This document shows positions 18,868-27,968 of a DNA stretch of 64,000 nucleotides, one piece after another. The notes under the pieces were generated by a model. That model was not told where the DNA came from. It saw only the letters and a program-made list of their open reading frames with translations, and ran no database searches. Each line of letters starts with the position of its first letter. Within the stretch, counting starts at the first letter, position 1. A program made the position numbers and the translations under genes. Origin of the DNA: Kaiparowitsia implicata GSE-PSE-MK54-09C (lineage in GTDB: Bacteria > Cyanobacteriota > Cyanobacteriia > Elainellales > Elainellaceae); NCBI GenBank assembly GCA_019359435.1, contig JAHHHI010000059.1:120036-184035 (forward strand), in the 5' to 3' direction.

Positions 18868-19500
18868 AATGCTTCAGCGGAACGTGAATTTAATTGAGGT
18901 TTAAGTACTGGCTGACTAAACAACCGATTTTTTCCTAGCAGTTGAAGCTGTTGTTACAACACCCAAGCTAAAGTCAGCCTTCAACCTTTGTCGGCGAGTT
19001 TTGCTTCAATCGGCGCAGCTTCTAATCGCCTGTGTAAGGGGTTTTGTTAGTCAATCAGGGTTCAAGTAACTGAGTCGAATTTATTTATTAATGCATTAAA
19101 TGCAAATGCATCAATTAGAAAGAGAGTAATCAGGACAAATTCGACAAGCAATAACTTTTAAGACAAATAATTAGCATTTAAATTCTGACGAAGCAAGTTC
19201 TTGATTAAGATAACTTAATACTTTGCGGGCGATCCAAGCCCCTGGTTGCCTGACAAAACTGAGTCAGATTCATGCTGATCGGTGCGTATTTTGAACGTCA
19301 GACAATAGGGACGATTGTCCTGCTGGTTTCGAGAGGTCATCGCGGGTTTAGTTGTGAACCTGAGCAAAGCAGACCTCGTGAATGAGCTGCAAGCCCTGTG
19401 CTTAGGCATTGCTGAAGCCTTGTTGCGCTCCACTGAAGCCGCGAACGTAACTACCAACTCTGCCATTTCTGCCAACGCGCTAGCCACACAACCCAAATTG
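18868..19500. other. AT-rich gene-free region upstream of the amidohydrolase
   Basis: About 630 bp. The part from 19060 to 19210 is strikingly A+T-rich for this genome and contains ATGCATTAAATGCAAATGCAT, a nested set of ATGCA repeats. Two overlapping frames on opposite strands near 19215-19644 have no family motif and are not called. No RNA gene was recognised. Confidence 0.5.
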
Positions 19501-19971
19501 CTATTTTTCGGGATGATCTTGAGACGACTGACCAGAGTTGAACATCCGCTTTTCGATCGGGGTCAGAAAGCGAAGTGTGGCATAGTTAAATGCGCTGATC
19601 AAAACGGCGACTTCGTATTGGGCATAGGCAACGGCGACGCCTAACGCGCCCGTTGACCAAACGCTGGCGGCTGTGGCGGTGCCGCGCACGTTGACGCCTT
19701 CCTTCAAAATGGCTCCGCCCCCAATAAAGCCAATGCCACCCATCAAGCCCTGAATAATTCTGGCTTTGGCATTCTCATCCGACTCAATGACTCCCAGCGC
19801 TGTTAACACATAGCCACAACTGGCAACCGCCACTAGGGGAAACGTTCTCAACCCGATAGAGTGCGTTGATTTTTCTCGCTCCCAAGCAATGGGCAGCGCC
19901 AGCAGAAAGGCCACAGCCAGCTTGATTGCGTTAAAGAGAAGCTGTTCTAGCCTGCCCTGCCACCAGTCCAT
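19501..19971 (-). CDS. MgtC/SapB family inner-membrane protein
   Basis: A 156-residue protein with four to five hydrophobic segments. The family hallmarks are ALPIAWEREKSTHSIGLRT near residue 25, the GLMGGIGFIGGGAILKEG motif and VRGTATAASVWSTGALG. Only the MgtC membrane domain is present; the C-terminal ACT-like domain of some homologues is missing, which is normal for short bacterial forms. The role is linked to Mg2+ limitation or membrane-potential homeostasis by family knowledge. The leader region upstream is 380 bp long, but no recognised Mg2+ riboswitch was identified. Confidence 0.9.
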   Translation of the reverse strand: MDWWQGRLEQLLFNAIKLAVAFLLALPIAWEREKSTHSIGLRTFPLVAVASCGYVLTALGVIESDENAKARIIQGLMGGIGFIGGGAILKEGVNVRGTATAASVWSTGALGVAVAYAQYEVAVLISAFNYATLRFLTPIEKRMFNSGQSSQDHPEK

Positions 19972-20349
19972 AGAGGTTTCTTAGGTGAGATAGAGATGTT
20001 CACGCGAGTTGACCCGCCCCTTCAGTGTCCTGCGGTAGGGGTGTCATCGGCAGGTTTTTTGCTGAATCTTTGCATACTGCCAAGGGATACTGCTCAGGAA
20101 AGGTAAGTTTGCCAAAACCAGCCCTTGACTGCACCGTGAACTAATCTCACTGAGATTCAGGATATCCGCTCCATAGGGTTTCAGCCCAATATACATAACG
20201 TCAGTTCGGGTTAAGAGGGTGTTGGGGCGTCGCGCGATGCCCCAACCCTACCCCTGTGGTATTCCAATCAATTGATGCCGCATCGGCGAATACTATGGGT
20301 TTGACGAATGATGTTGAGGCCGGATGCCGTTCCTTGGAAGGCACTGTGT
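19972..20349. other. Intergenic region with a half-copy of the two-hairpin MITE
   Basis: About 380 bp between mgtC and the glycosyltransferase gene, both on the minus strand. It contains the half element at 20197-20246. Short complementary tracts CCTGC/GCAGG and CCCC/GGGG at about 20017-20054 could form alternative hairpins in the mgtC leader, but each stem is only 4-5 bp. No gene is supported. Confidence 0.4.
20197..20246 (+). repeat. MITE-like family 2, half copy (terminal repeat plus one hairpin)
   Basis: It starts with AACGTCAGTTCGGGTTAAG, identical to the right terminal inverted repeat of the element at 47070-47193, followed by an imperfect GC-rich hairpin (TTGGGGC / GCCCCAA around TCGCGCGA). 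The second half and other terminus are missing, so it is a solo half or a truncated copy. Confidence 0.75.
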
Positions 20350-21276
20350 CTATAGATGCCTGGTGAGATGGCGGGCGATCGCCCACCGCATCATCCGCCC
20401 TGGGGTGCTAGAGCCGCGCATCACCGGCCAGCGCAAAAACCGCCCCAGCGCCAGCCGCCCCAATCCCTTTAGCCGGGCCCAAAGGCGAATCCGCAGGTAG
20501 CTCAACGGTGGGCGCATCACCGCAGTTGGGCTCTTTGCTGACTGAACTGACTGGGGAGACCTGGCATAGGTGGGCACAAAGGCCAATCGCCCCGCCAACA
20601 CATCTGCCCGATGAATGCCGCTAAAGCCATGCTGGCGATGTTCGGGATTGGGGATGCCGCCATGTTCGCCATAGTTGCGGAAGGCGATGTAGTTTTTGAA
20701 GCCGCGATCGCGCAAAAACCGATCGAGTTCTGAATCAAAGGTGGAATAGCCCGTCCCGTAGCGCTGGGTAATCCACGGCACAAACTCTGCCAGCGCCGCC
20801 GCAGCCCTAGGCGTCAGCACATAGGCCACCAGTGAGGTCGAAAACCCTTCCGCAAACCCTTGGGGCGACACGCTATAGAGCTGGGGCGCGCAGGTATATA
20901 ACCAGACAATACCCACGGGTTCTCTAGCCAAATCAGCAGGGAACGGCAATTGCCCCATCCCCACAACCGGGACGAAATCAGCTTCTACAATCAAGCTGGG
21001 CGCAGTGGCGCGGGCGGTACGCTGCCAGGCACGGCTGTGGTTTTTCATGCAGCGATAGATCGACGCACAGCCGTTGAGGTCTGGGTTGTCGGTCTGACGC
21101 AGCATGGTTATGGCTAGCCCTTCGCGTTTTAGCGCCTGCTCTAGCCGCGTTGTGTCTTCTTGATAGGCAATCACAAAACTGCGTCCCACCACTTGGCTCA
21201 GCGCTGGTGCGACCTTGTGGGTCTGCAAATGCGGCCCGTTCACTGCTGTTGTCAGTTGCTCAATCAGGGGCGTCAC
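20350..21276 (-). CDS. Glycosyltransferase family 25-like (LPS biosynthesis type) protein
   Basis: A 308-residue protein. The GTG at 21276 is preferred because a GGAG motif lies about 8 bases upstream; the frame is open to a TTG at 21288. The order of motifs fits GT25-like LPS transferases: SFVIAYQEDTTRLEQALKRE near the start, a central CMKNHSRAW, then LIVEADFVPV as the acidic metal or sugar-nucleotide motif, followed by GFSTSLVAYVLTPRAA. The C-terminal ~70 residues are basic and probably membrane-associated. The acceptor is unknown. No other glycan genes adjoin it. Confidence 0.65.
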   Translation of the reverse strand: MTPLIEQLTTAVNGPHLQTHKVAPALSQVVGRSFVIAYQEDTTRLEQALKREGLAITMLRQTDNPDLNGCASIYRCMKNHSRAWQRTARATAPSLIVEADFVPVVGMGQLPFPADLAREPVGIVWLYTCAPQLYSVSPQGFAEGFSTSLVAYVLTPRAAAALAEFVPWITQRYGTGYSTFDSELDRFLRDRGFKNYIAFRNYGEHGGIPNPEHRQHGFSGIHRADVLAGRLAFVPTYARSPQSVQSAKSPTAVMRPPLSYLRIRLWARLKGLGRLALGRFLRWPVMRGSSTPGRMMRWAIARHLTRHL

Positions 21277-21814
21277 ACATCTCTCCAACAGACATCTCTA
21301 ATAGAATTTGGGCGCGTCTCGATCACTCGATCACTTGATTGGGACTAAGGATTAGGACTAACGCACGGCGTGCAGCATCCTGGAAATCTTGGACGAGTTG
21401 GGGGAGGCCACGCCTCCCCCAACTCGTCCAACTGCGTCAGCTCTATCGATGCCAGAGGCTACATGGCTGGTCTGGTCTCTAAATGCACCCCCCTTTAGAT
21501 CAAGGCCAACTCTGCTCTGCCCCACGCCTCACGTTCCGTTCCATTGCACGAAGGGCACCGGAACCCCGTACTCTGAAAGGAAGACGCATCAAGTAGGTTG
21601 AGCCTAGGTTGAGCTGGCAATCCTAATCGGGCTGGGGCAGCATCGAGGCAGAGCTGAGCGGGCATCGGGTGGTTTGATGAACCCATGCAGCCCGGTACGC
21701 CGCCACCCGCCGCCTCTATTGGTTTAGCAAGCAGTGATTTAGCAAGCAGCAGACGCCTAGGCTGACCCACGTTGCTTCGGATTCCATTCGTTCTTAGTCA
21801 AAAGGTAGAACCGC
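21277..21814. other. Divergent intergenic region upstream of glcE
   Basis: About 540 bp between the divergent glycosyltransferase and glcE genes, with no supported gene. It holds the perfect 20-bp-stem hairpin at 21389-21431. A short direct repeat, GCAAGCAGTGATTTAGCAAGCAG, lies near 21727-21750 (TTTAGCAAGCAG occurs twice). Confidence 0.5.
21389..21431. repeat. Perfect inverted repeat, 20-bp stem and 3-nt loop
   Basis: The left arm (21389-21408, beginning TTGGACGAGTTGGGGG) is the exact reverse complement of the right arm (21412-21431), with loop CAC. There is no T-tract on either side, and it lies between two divergent promoters rather than after a gene, so it is not an ordinary terminator. 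A cruciform, a repeat-element remnant or a regulator site are possible. Confidence 0.9.
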
Positions 21815-23122
21815 ATGAGTGCGATCGCCACCACCCTTCAGTCCATGTTGGATTCAACTGCTGTGCATCCCTGGGCAGATTTGCCGTCGGCATTGCAGGC
21901 AAGCATCGCACAGGCTATCATGCCTGACGCATCTCCAGACTGTGTGGTGTATCCCAGCACCGTTGAGCATCTGGCCGAGGTGATGACTCGTGCTCATGGC
22001 GAGGGCTGGCGCGTGCTCCCCTGCGGCTATGGTAGCAAGTTGTCCTGGGGTGGGCTGGCCCAGGATGTGCAGGTTGTGCTCAGCACGCAGCGGCTCAATC
22101 GCGTGTTAGATCACGCGGTGGGCGATATGACCGTGACCGCAGAAGCAGGTATGCCGCTAGCCGTGTTGCAGCAAACCCTGGCGCGCCAAGGCCAGTGGCT
22201 GCCGCTAAACCCGTTCTATGGCGATCGCACTAGCCTCGGCGGCATGGTCGCGACGGGCGATGCGGGGTCTCTGCGGCAGCGCTACGGCACCGTGCGCGAT
22301 CTGCTCATTGGCCTGTCACTGGTGCGCGCGGATGGGCAGGTGGCCAAGGCGGGCGGGCGCGTGGTCAAAAATGTGGCGGGCTACGACCTAATGAAGCTGC
22401 TGACGGGCTCTTGGGGCACGCTGGGTCTGTTGACTCAGCTTACCTTTCGCACCTATCCCTTGCCCGAAACCTCGCGCACGGTAGTCGTCACGGGATCTGC
22501 AGAGGCGATCGCGCTTCTGGGTCAAGCCTTGCTTGCGTCCTCGCTCACGCCAACCGATGCCGAGTGGGTGGTTGCCCCGGGTCTAGACTGGTCGGCAACC
22601 CCAGCTCAAATCAGCCTCGTCTGTCGCTTTCAGAGCATTGCGGTGAGCGTCGAGACCCAGGCTGATCAGCTCTCCCAAATGGCCGCTGCTTTGTCATTGC
22701 CTTGCCAAATCTACCGCGATGATGCCGAGGCAACGCTATGGCGGGCGATCGCCCAACAGTGGGATAACGAGGCTCCGGCTCTCACCTGCAAGTTCGGCGT
22801 GCTGCCTGTCCGAGCGGCCCAAGTCTTAGACAAAATGCAGGCCATGGTTTCCATTGACGTCGCCGCCATCAATGCAGGCAGTGGCGTGGGGCACCTGCAA
22901 GTCCCCATCACCGACGATGCCGCTCAGTGCATCACCCATCTCCGCCAACTGTGCAACGCCCAGGGGGGCTTCCTCACCCTATTGCGGGCTCCGGCTGCCC
23001 TCAAGCAGCAAGTCGATGTGTGGGGCTATACCGGTAATGCGATCGCCCTCATGCACGGCATCAAACACCAGTTTGACCCCCAGAATCTCCTCAGCCCTGG
23101 TCGATTCCTTCACGGGGTTTAG
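21815..23122 (+). CDS. glcE: Glycolate dehydrogenase FAD-binding subunit GlcE
   Basis: A 435-residue FAD-binding (PCMH/FAD_binding_4) protein. The FAD motifs are visible as VVYPSTVEHLAEV, LPCGYGSKLSWGG, NPFYGDRTSLGGMVATGDAG and VKNVAGYDLMKLLTGSWG, and it ends FDPQNLLSPGRFLHGV, as in GlcE/GlcD-type oxidases. GlcE works with GlcD and the iron-sulfur subunit GlcF to oxidise photorespiratory glycolate to glyoxylate at the membrane. glcF lies 1.1 kb downstream on the same strand, separated by an antisense gene; glcD is not in the window. Confidence 0.9.
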   Translation: MSAIATTLQSMLDSTAVHPWADLPSALQASIAQAIMPDASPDCVVYPSTVEHLAEVMTRAHGEGWRVLPCGYGSKLSWGGLAQDVQVVLSTQRLNRVLDHAVGDMTVTAEAGMPLAVLQQTLARQGQWLPLNPFYGDRTSLGGMVATGDAGSLRQRYGTVRDLLIGLSLVRADGQVAKAGGRVVKNVAGYDLMKLLTGSWGTLGLLTQLTFRTYPLPETSRTVVVTGSAEAIALLGQALLASSLTPTDAEWVVAPGLDWSATPAQISLVCRFQSIAVSVETQADQLSQMAAALSLPCQIYRDDAEATLWRAIAQQWDNEAPALTCKFGVLPVRAAQVLDKMQAMVSIDVAAINAGSGVGHLQVPITDDAAQCITHLRQLCNAQGGFLTLLRAPAALKQQVDVWGYTGNAIALMHGIKHQFDPQNLLSPGRFLHGV

Positions 23123-23250
23123 GAGATTTCTAGGAAAGAAGATACCCGCTTTAATTCAGCGGCTGTAGCCGCTGTAGTGCCCACCATTTGGGAAACTATT
23201 TTCTAGAAGTCACCTTAGGGTAGCTCTGAATTAGGTGGGCTTCGTTGCGC

Positions 23251-23955
23251 TTATCCCAATGACTGCAAAAGGTTTGCCAAGTTTGCCTTCTCCACTACGT
23301 ATACGCCGCGCAGTTTCTGAGAGGTTACTTCAACCTTGGCATCTGAAAACGCCACAATTGGGGTTACAAAACTGAGCTGCTTCTGCTGTTTGACTTGTAG
23401 CGCCTGCTTCATCGCCGCAGCTAAAAAATCTTTCTCAAAGGCTTGTTTGGAATCTCCAATGCGACGGTAGAGCAGCTTGCCATCCGTAGCGACGATGCCT
23501 CTGTGAGACTTCACATCTACGACATACGCCTTGCCTGTGGGCGACGTGCAGACGATATCTGCATCCCCCAATCGGTTGCCCAAGGCCATGCCATAGTCGA
23601 ATGTCCATCCCCGTTGCTCCAGGCTTTCGAGGGTTTGGGCTGTGTCTTCTTCTCCCTTTGCCCCTTGAGCCGCCTGGTTTGCGCGCGTCCACCAGTAAAT
23701 GCCATTGGCACTAGAACCCAGCACAAGCAAGCCCAAAATCCCATAGGGAAGCAGCCGCAGGTACCGGAGCGAGGGCGTGGTTTGACTGGCCTCAGCCATC
23801 TGGTCGGCAGGAATGAAGGCAAATAGTTGTTGGAATAGAACATGCAGGGCAATAGCCGTTGCAAACCCACCAACCACGGATGTGATGGCTTTGATTCGGC
23901 GGTTTAGGGCCAGGTTGCGAATATTTGCGCCTGCTTTTTTCCTTCGTTTAACCAT
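23251..23955 (-). CDS. Membrane-anchored NERD-domain (nuclease-related) protein
   Basis: A 234-residue protein. The basic N-terminus is followed by two hydrophobic segments (about residues 24-46 and 70-92), then a NERD domain: GEEDTAQTLESLEQRGW, GDADIVCTSPTGKAYVVDVKSHRG and the late YVVEKANL. The D-x15-D-x-K spacing matches the restriction-nuclease-like active site of the family. It is inserted antisense between glcE and glcF, convergent with glcE. Activity is unknown; NERD proteins occur in both chromosomal and plasmid settings. Confidence 0.83.
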   Translation of the reverse strand: MVKRRKKAGANIRNLALNRRIKAITSVVGGFATAIALHVLFQQLFAFIPADQMAEASQTTPSLRYLRLLPYGILGLLVLGSSANGIYWWTRANQAAQGAKGEEDTAQTLESLEQRGWTFDYGMALGNRLGDADIVCTSPTGKAYVVDVKSHRGIVATDGKLLYRRIGDSKQAFEKDFLAAAMKQALQVKQQKQLSFVTPIVAFSDAKVEVTSQKLRGVYVVEKANLANLLQSLG

Positions 23956-24238
23956 AAAAATAATCTATTGATCTACTGAATTTATCGACGGGGCAACGCG
24001 AGGTGGAAATTCCACAAATCTAGGTTTCAACAGCGCACTGTATCGATTGATGGGATAGAGCATGCCTTTGTAGCAAAGGTCGGGGTGTCAGATTCAACCG
24101 AACTTCCCAATCCATGACTTCTCCTTTAGGCCGACACACGACAGCCGCTCTGAATGTGTTGGATACTGAGGAAGTGTACCCACACTGCCTCCACAAGTTT
24201 CCCTGTTCAATGTTGCCCAGATAAGCTGGCTAAGGTTC

Positions 24239-25639
24239 ATGCAATCGTCTGACCCGACTGTTCCCACTTCCCCACTGTCGTTCCAAAACCTGCCGCTAGA
24301 TGCGGGTTTGAATGACAGGGGCTTTGATGAGCACCATCCGCCTGACCCCAAGCTGATTGACACGTGCGTTCACTGTGGCTTTTGCTTGGCGACCTGCCCT
24401 AGCTATCGGGTGCTGGGCACCGAGATGGCTTCGCCGCGCGGGCGCATTTATTTAATGGATGCCATTAATGAGGGGCAGGCTCCGTTGGCTACCTCTACGG
24501 TGCAGCATTTTGACTCATGCCTGGGCTGCTATGCCTGTGTGACGACCTGTCCTTCGGGGGTGCAATACAATCGGCTGATCGAGGCGACGCGCCCTCAGAT
24601 TGAGCGCAATTATGGGCGACCGCTCCCTCAACGGCTGCTGCGCCGCCTGATCTTCTCTGTCTTTCCTTACTCCGACCGAATGCGGCTGTTGCTGCGGCCT
24701 CTGGGGTTGTATCAAACATCGGGGTTACAAAAGTTGGTGCGATCGCTCGGGGTTCTCAGCCAGATCTCGCCCCAGATCGCGGCGATGGAATCGTTGTTGC
24801 CGCGCCTATCGCGCCGCGCCTTTCAAGATGTGCTGCCTCAAGTGGTGCCTGCGGTTGGCACGCAGCGCTATCGCGTGGGCATGGTGCTGGGTTGCGTGCA
24901 GCGACTCTTCAACCCGGATGCCAACGACGCCACCGTGCGGGTGCTAGCGGGCAACGGCTGCGAGGTGGTGATTCCGCCAACCCAGGGCTGCTGTGGTGCG
25001 CTGCCCCATCACCAAGGGCAAGAGGCGCAAACCCAAGACATGGCGCGGCAAACCATCGACACCTTTGAAGCCGCGCAGGTTGAGTATGTGATTATCAACG
25101 CCTCGGGCTGTGGGCACACGCTCAAGGACTATGGTGAAATTCTGAAGGACGACCGAAAGTATGCAGAGCGGGCGATCGCCTTTTCACAGCGGGTCAAAGA
25201 TGTGCAGGAATTTTTAGCCGACGTAGGGCTAACGGCGCCGCTGCATCCGCTGCAAGAGGAGCCGCTAGCGCTGGTCTATCAAGACGCCTGCCACATGATC
25301 CACGGGCAAAAGATTACTGTGCAGCCGCGTCAACTGCTGCGGCAGATTCCGGGTGTGCAGTTGCGGGAGCCCATTGACGCAGCGCTCTGCTGCGGCAGCG
25401 CAGGCATTTATAATATGCTGCAACCCGAGGTCGCAGAGGAACTGGGGCAGATGAAGGCAACAAACCTGCTGAATACGGGAGCGGGGGCGATCGCCTCTGC
25501 CAATATTGGTTGCTTTGTGCAAATCAGCAAACATCTAGAGCAGCAGGGAAAGACAGTTCCCGTGTTGCACCCCATGCAGTATCTCGACTTTGCCATGCGC
25601 AGCGTATCTTTAGCGGACGGCCTGCGATCGCTCTCCTGA
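24239..25639 (+). CDS. glcF: Glycolate dehydrogenase iron-sulfur subunit GlcF
   Basis: A 466-residue protein with two N-terminal 4Fe-4S motifs, CVHCGFCLATCPS (about residue 43) and CLGCYACVTTCPS (about residue 95). Two CCG (DUF224) repeats include QGCCGALPHH and ALCCGSAGIYN. This arrangement is diagnostic of GlcF and related heterodisulfide-reductase-type subunits. It passes electrons from glycolate oxidation to the quinone pool. It is co-directional with glcE, but the pair is split by the antisense NERD gene, so it probably has its own promoter. Confidence 0.93.
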   Translation: MQSSDPTVPTSPLSFQNLPLDAGLNDRGFDEHHPPDPKLIDTCVHCGFCLATCPSYRVLGTEMASPRGRIYLMDAINEGQAPLATSTVQHFDSCLGCYACVTTCPSGVQYNRLIEATRPQIERNYGRPLPQRLLRRLIFSVFPYSDRMRLLLRPLGLYQTSGLQKLVRSLGVLSQISPQIAAMESLLPRLSRRAFQDVLPQVVPAVGTQRYRVGMVLGCVQRLFNPDANDATVRVLAGNGCEVVIPPTQGCCGALPHHQGQEAQTQDMARQTIDTFEAAQVEYVIINASGCGHTLKDYGEILKDDRKYAERAIAFSQRVKDVQEFLADVGLTAPLHPLQEEPLALVYQDACHMIHGQKITVQPRQLLRQIPGVQLREPIDAALCCGSAGIYNMLQPEVAEELGQMKATNLLNTGAGAIASANIGCFVQISKHLEQQGKTVPVLHPMQYLDFAMRSVSLADGLRSLS

Positions 25640-25677
25640 TATAGACCGATCGTTTGCTAGAGTTCACTGACCAAGTC

Positions 25678-25807
25678 CTAGTGCGTGTCATCAATTCTGG
25701 CTAAGATCCTCATTTCATCAGCGTTATCACGCCCGACCCAAAAATAGACTGGGGGTTGTAACGGCTGCTTTTTGGGTCAGCAGCAGTCAACTGATGACAG
25801 CCCCTAG
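25678..25807 (-). repeat. MITE-like element, family 1, complete copy B
   Basis: A 130-bp element bounded by CTAG at both ends. The terminal inverted repeats are CTAGTGCGTGTCATCAATT and CTAGGGGCTGTCATCAGTT (right end read on the minus strand). It shares TTTTTGGGTCGGGCGTG with copies A and C. It encodes nothing. Its right CTAG contains the TAG stop codon of the adjacent glycosyltransferase gene. Confidence 0.85.
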
Positions 25808-26754
25808 CGCAATGCCCCCGACTGTTGCAGTTCTGCATAGGCAGAGTAAACGCCCTGCACGTTGTACCAGTTGAGAAAAATGCGGGAGATTTCGAGGGCG
25901 AGCTGCGGCTGGCCGCGATTGATGAGCCAGCCGAGGAACGGTGCCAGGGTGCGCTCATTTAGGGCACCCCCGAGGGAGAGCAGGCCCCACAGCGCCCGGT
26001 GCAGCCAAGTCATTTGAATCATCAGGCGCACATCCCAGGTGGGGTGCTTTTGGTAGAACAGCACGCCCATGCGACCCCGCTGAATTTCTTTGTCAATCAA
26101 AGTGGGGATTTGATCGAGTGAAAAGGGCGGATGCCAGTGATAGCCCACCGCTTCGGGGCATTTGATCAGCGTTAACCCAAGCTGCTTTAGCCGCACACCC
26201 AGCTCCAAATCTTCCCAGCCATAGAGCTGAAACCGATCGTCAAACAAGCCCGCTTGCTCAAGCCAATGGCGGGCGATCGCCACATTTCCCGTTGCAAAGT
26301 AAGCGGCGGAGTAATCAGTGACCTTGAAGGGTTCACGGGTGGGGTCATCAAAATCGCTGGTGTTGATCACGCGACCATAGGTAAACAGGCGATCGCTCCC
26401 CAAGCGCTGCTGCCCCTGCACTAGGGCATTGGCATGAGACTGCAAAAATGTAGACAACACCACCAGATCGCTGTCAATAAAAATAATAGTGTCACCCTGA
26501 GCCGACTGCACACCCAGATTGCGGGCGATCGCCGGCCCTTGATGGTTCTGCTGCAACAGCCGCACATGGGGATATAGGGCCTGCCCTTGCTGCAACCACT
26601 CCACCGTGCCATCCGTTGAGCCGTCATCCACCACCACCACCTCATACCCCTCAATCACCGTCGCGGGAGTGAACTGCTGCCGCTCTAGCGCGCGCAGACA
26701 CTTCTCTAAAATGGGCTGGCGATTATAGGTGGGAATGACAACGCTAAAAAACAA
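25804..26754 (-). CDS. Family 2 glycosyltransferase
   Basis: A 316-residue GT-A transferase: FSVVIPTYNRQPILEKCL at the N-terminus, VVVDDGSTDGTVEWL, the DXD-type IIFIDSDLVV, and GWEDLELGVRLKQLG containing the ED catalytic-base region. The TTG at 26754 must be the start because an in-frame TGA lies three codons upstream. The C-terminus (residues ~240-316) is helical. The stop codon TAG lies within the CTAG end of the MITE at 25678-25807. The sugar donor and acceptor are unknown. Confidence 0.9.
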   Translation of the reverse strand: MFFSVVIPTYNRQPILEKCLRALERQQFTPATVIEGYEVVVVDDGSTDGTVEWLQQGQALYPHVRLLQQNHQGPAIARNLGVQSAQGDTIIFIDSDLVVLSTFLQSHANALVQGQQRLGSDRLFTYGRVINTSDFDDPTREPFKVTDYSAAYFATGNVAIARHWLEQAGLFDDRFQLYGWEDLELGVRLKQLGLTLIKCPEAVGYHWHPPFSLDQIPTLIDKEIQRGRMGVLFYQKHPTWDVRLMIQMTWLHRALWGLLSLGGALNERTLAPFLGWLINRGQPQLALEISRIFLNWYNVQGVYSAYAELQQSGALR

Positions 26755-26938
26755 TTGATATCAACTCCGTTGATCCGAGAAGCCTATATGGTTTGGAATG
26801 GGTTGGAGGGTCGACAGTGGATAAGCCTAAACGTCGAAAGCTGTTACAAAACCAGAGAAGACCAAAACAGAGTGATTTGCCAGACCTACCCTAAGGCCAG
26901 AAGAAGATCTCGTTCGTCTTGACCTGATCCCCATAGCC

Positions 26939-27475
26939 TTATTCTTGAGCAATCCGCACGCCCACGACAGGCGCATTAAACCGGAAGGTTAGTCCTTCTA
27001 GCTCTAGCGGCGTGCCAATCTTCACCTTACTATTGCTTAACACAGGCCCATCGTCGGCAATTTGGGCATCGCCTTCTAAGGTAATCAACATGTCAATGGT
27101 GTAGTTGAGTTCGGGCCGGGGGTCGGGCTCAGCCACCACACCACCATCGGGCTGGGGCACGGCTACCGAGCGGGGCAGCCGCTGAACGTTGATCACGCGC
27201 AGTTGACCAGCAGGCTGGTTGCGAATAATCACATTGACCTGATCAGACTCCTGCATATCGGCAAACAGTGCATCGGGATCGCTGGTGGTGAGGCCGCGCA
27301 CCATCGTATCGACTTCTACGGAGGCGGTGCGGGTTCCCAATTGCGCCACCGATGAGCCCGAAGTGCCAGGGAAGAAGAAGATAGCGGCCGCCACCATCAG
27401 CATCACCAGTGCTGCCCCTAGGTCGAGGATATTGACCTTGCCAAACAGCCGTCCGTTCGAGTCGAGAATTGCCAT
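26939..27475 (-). CDS. DUF4330 domain protein
   Basis: A 178-residue protein from the ATG at 27475 (the frame is open to 27562). It starts MAILDSNGRLFGKVNILDLG, the conserved DUF4330 opening, followed by one membrane helix (ALVMLMVAAAIFFF) and an extracytoplasmic domain predicted to be beta-rich. The family is common in cyanobacteria and its function is unknown. The single N-terminal helix implies a membrane-anchored protein facing the periplasm or lumen. Confidence 0.85.
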   Translation of the reverse strand: MAILDSNGRLFGKVNILDLGAALVMLMVAAAIFFFPGTSGSSVAQLGTRTASVEVDTMVRGLTTSDPDALFADMQESDQVNVIIRNQPAGQLRVINVQRLPRSVAVPQPDGGVVAEPDPRPELNYTIDMLITLEGDAQIADDGPVLSNSKVKIGTPLELEGLTFRFNAPVVGVRIAQE

Positions 27476-27968
27476 TAAAGTTGAGTTCGCCGATATCGCG
27501 AGCCAGCAAAGACCACCCTCGATTATGCCACTTGTTGAGAGAAGCAGGGTGTGCCGCTGCAAATCTAGATCGGGGGTTCACTCTAAATTGTGATCTCACG
27601 CCTGCGCCTGTCTTTGCCATTTCGGGAACGTTAACAGCGTTGGCGATCGCCCCATTGGCAACTTTTTACCGATGCTGTGCGTCAGAGCCATTGGGAGTTC
27701 ACGTAACCCCTCGACCCTGATAGCTTGACTCCAGAGGCAGGACATCTGTCTGGCGACTAGGGGCAGATGAGCACCCGAATCTCTACCGCAAGAGTAAGCC
27801 TAGCAGCAGCCCCGCGTGCTTACAGTAATAAGGAGCGTTGCTCAGCCCTGTACTGCTGATTGCTCGAAATTATGTTTATAGCCTGCCCACATAGCCCTTC
27901 TACTGCCCTCGCGATCATGAGTCGCGATTTCTCACTACTTTCCCACTCACTTAGCATTTATTTGTGCC
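27476..27968. other. Divergent intergenic region before the M48 protease
   Basis: About 490 bp between divergent genes. No coding or RNA feature is supported. A short inverted repeat, TCGCGATCATGAGTCGCGA, at about 27909-27927 could be an operator-like site for the M48 gene (start 27969). Confidence 0.4.

Noticed and set aside
19215..19644. Two overlapping frames of 93 and 109 codons on opposite strands
   Set aside because: No recognisable motif, no good ribosome-binding site, and one overlaps mgtC.
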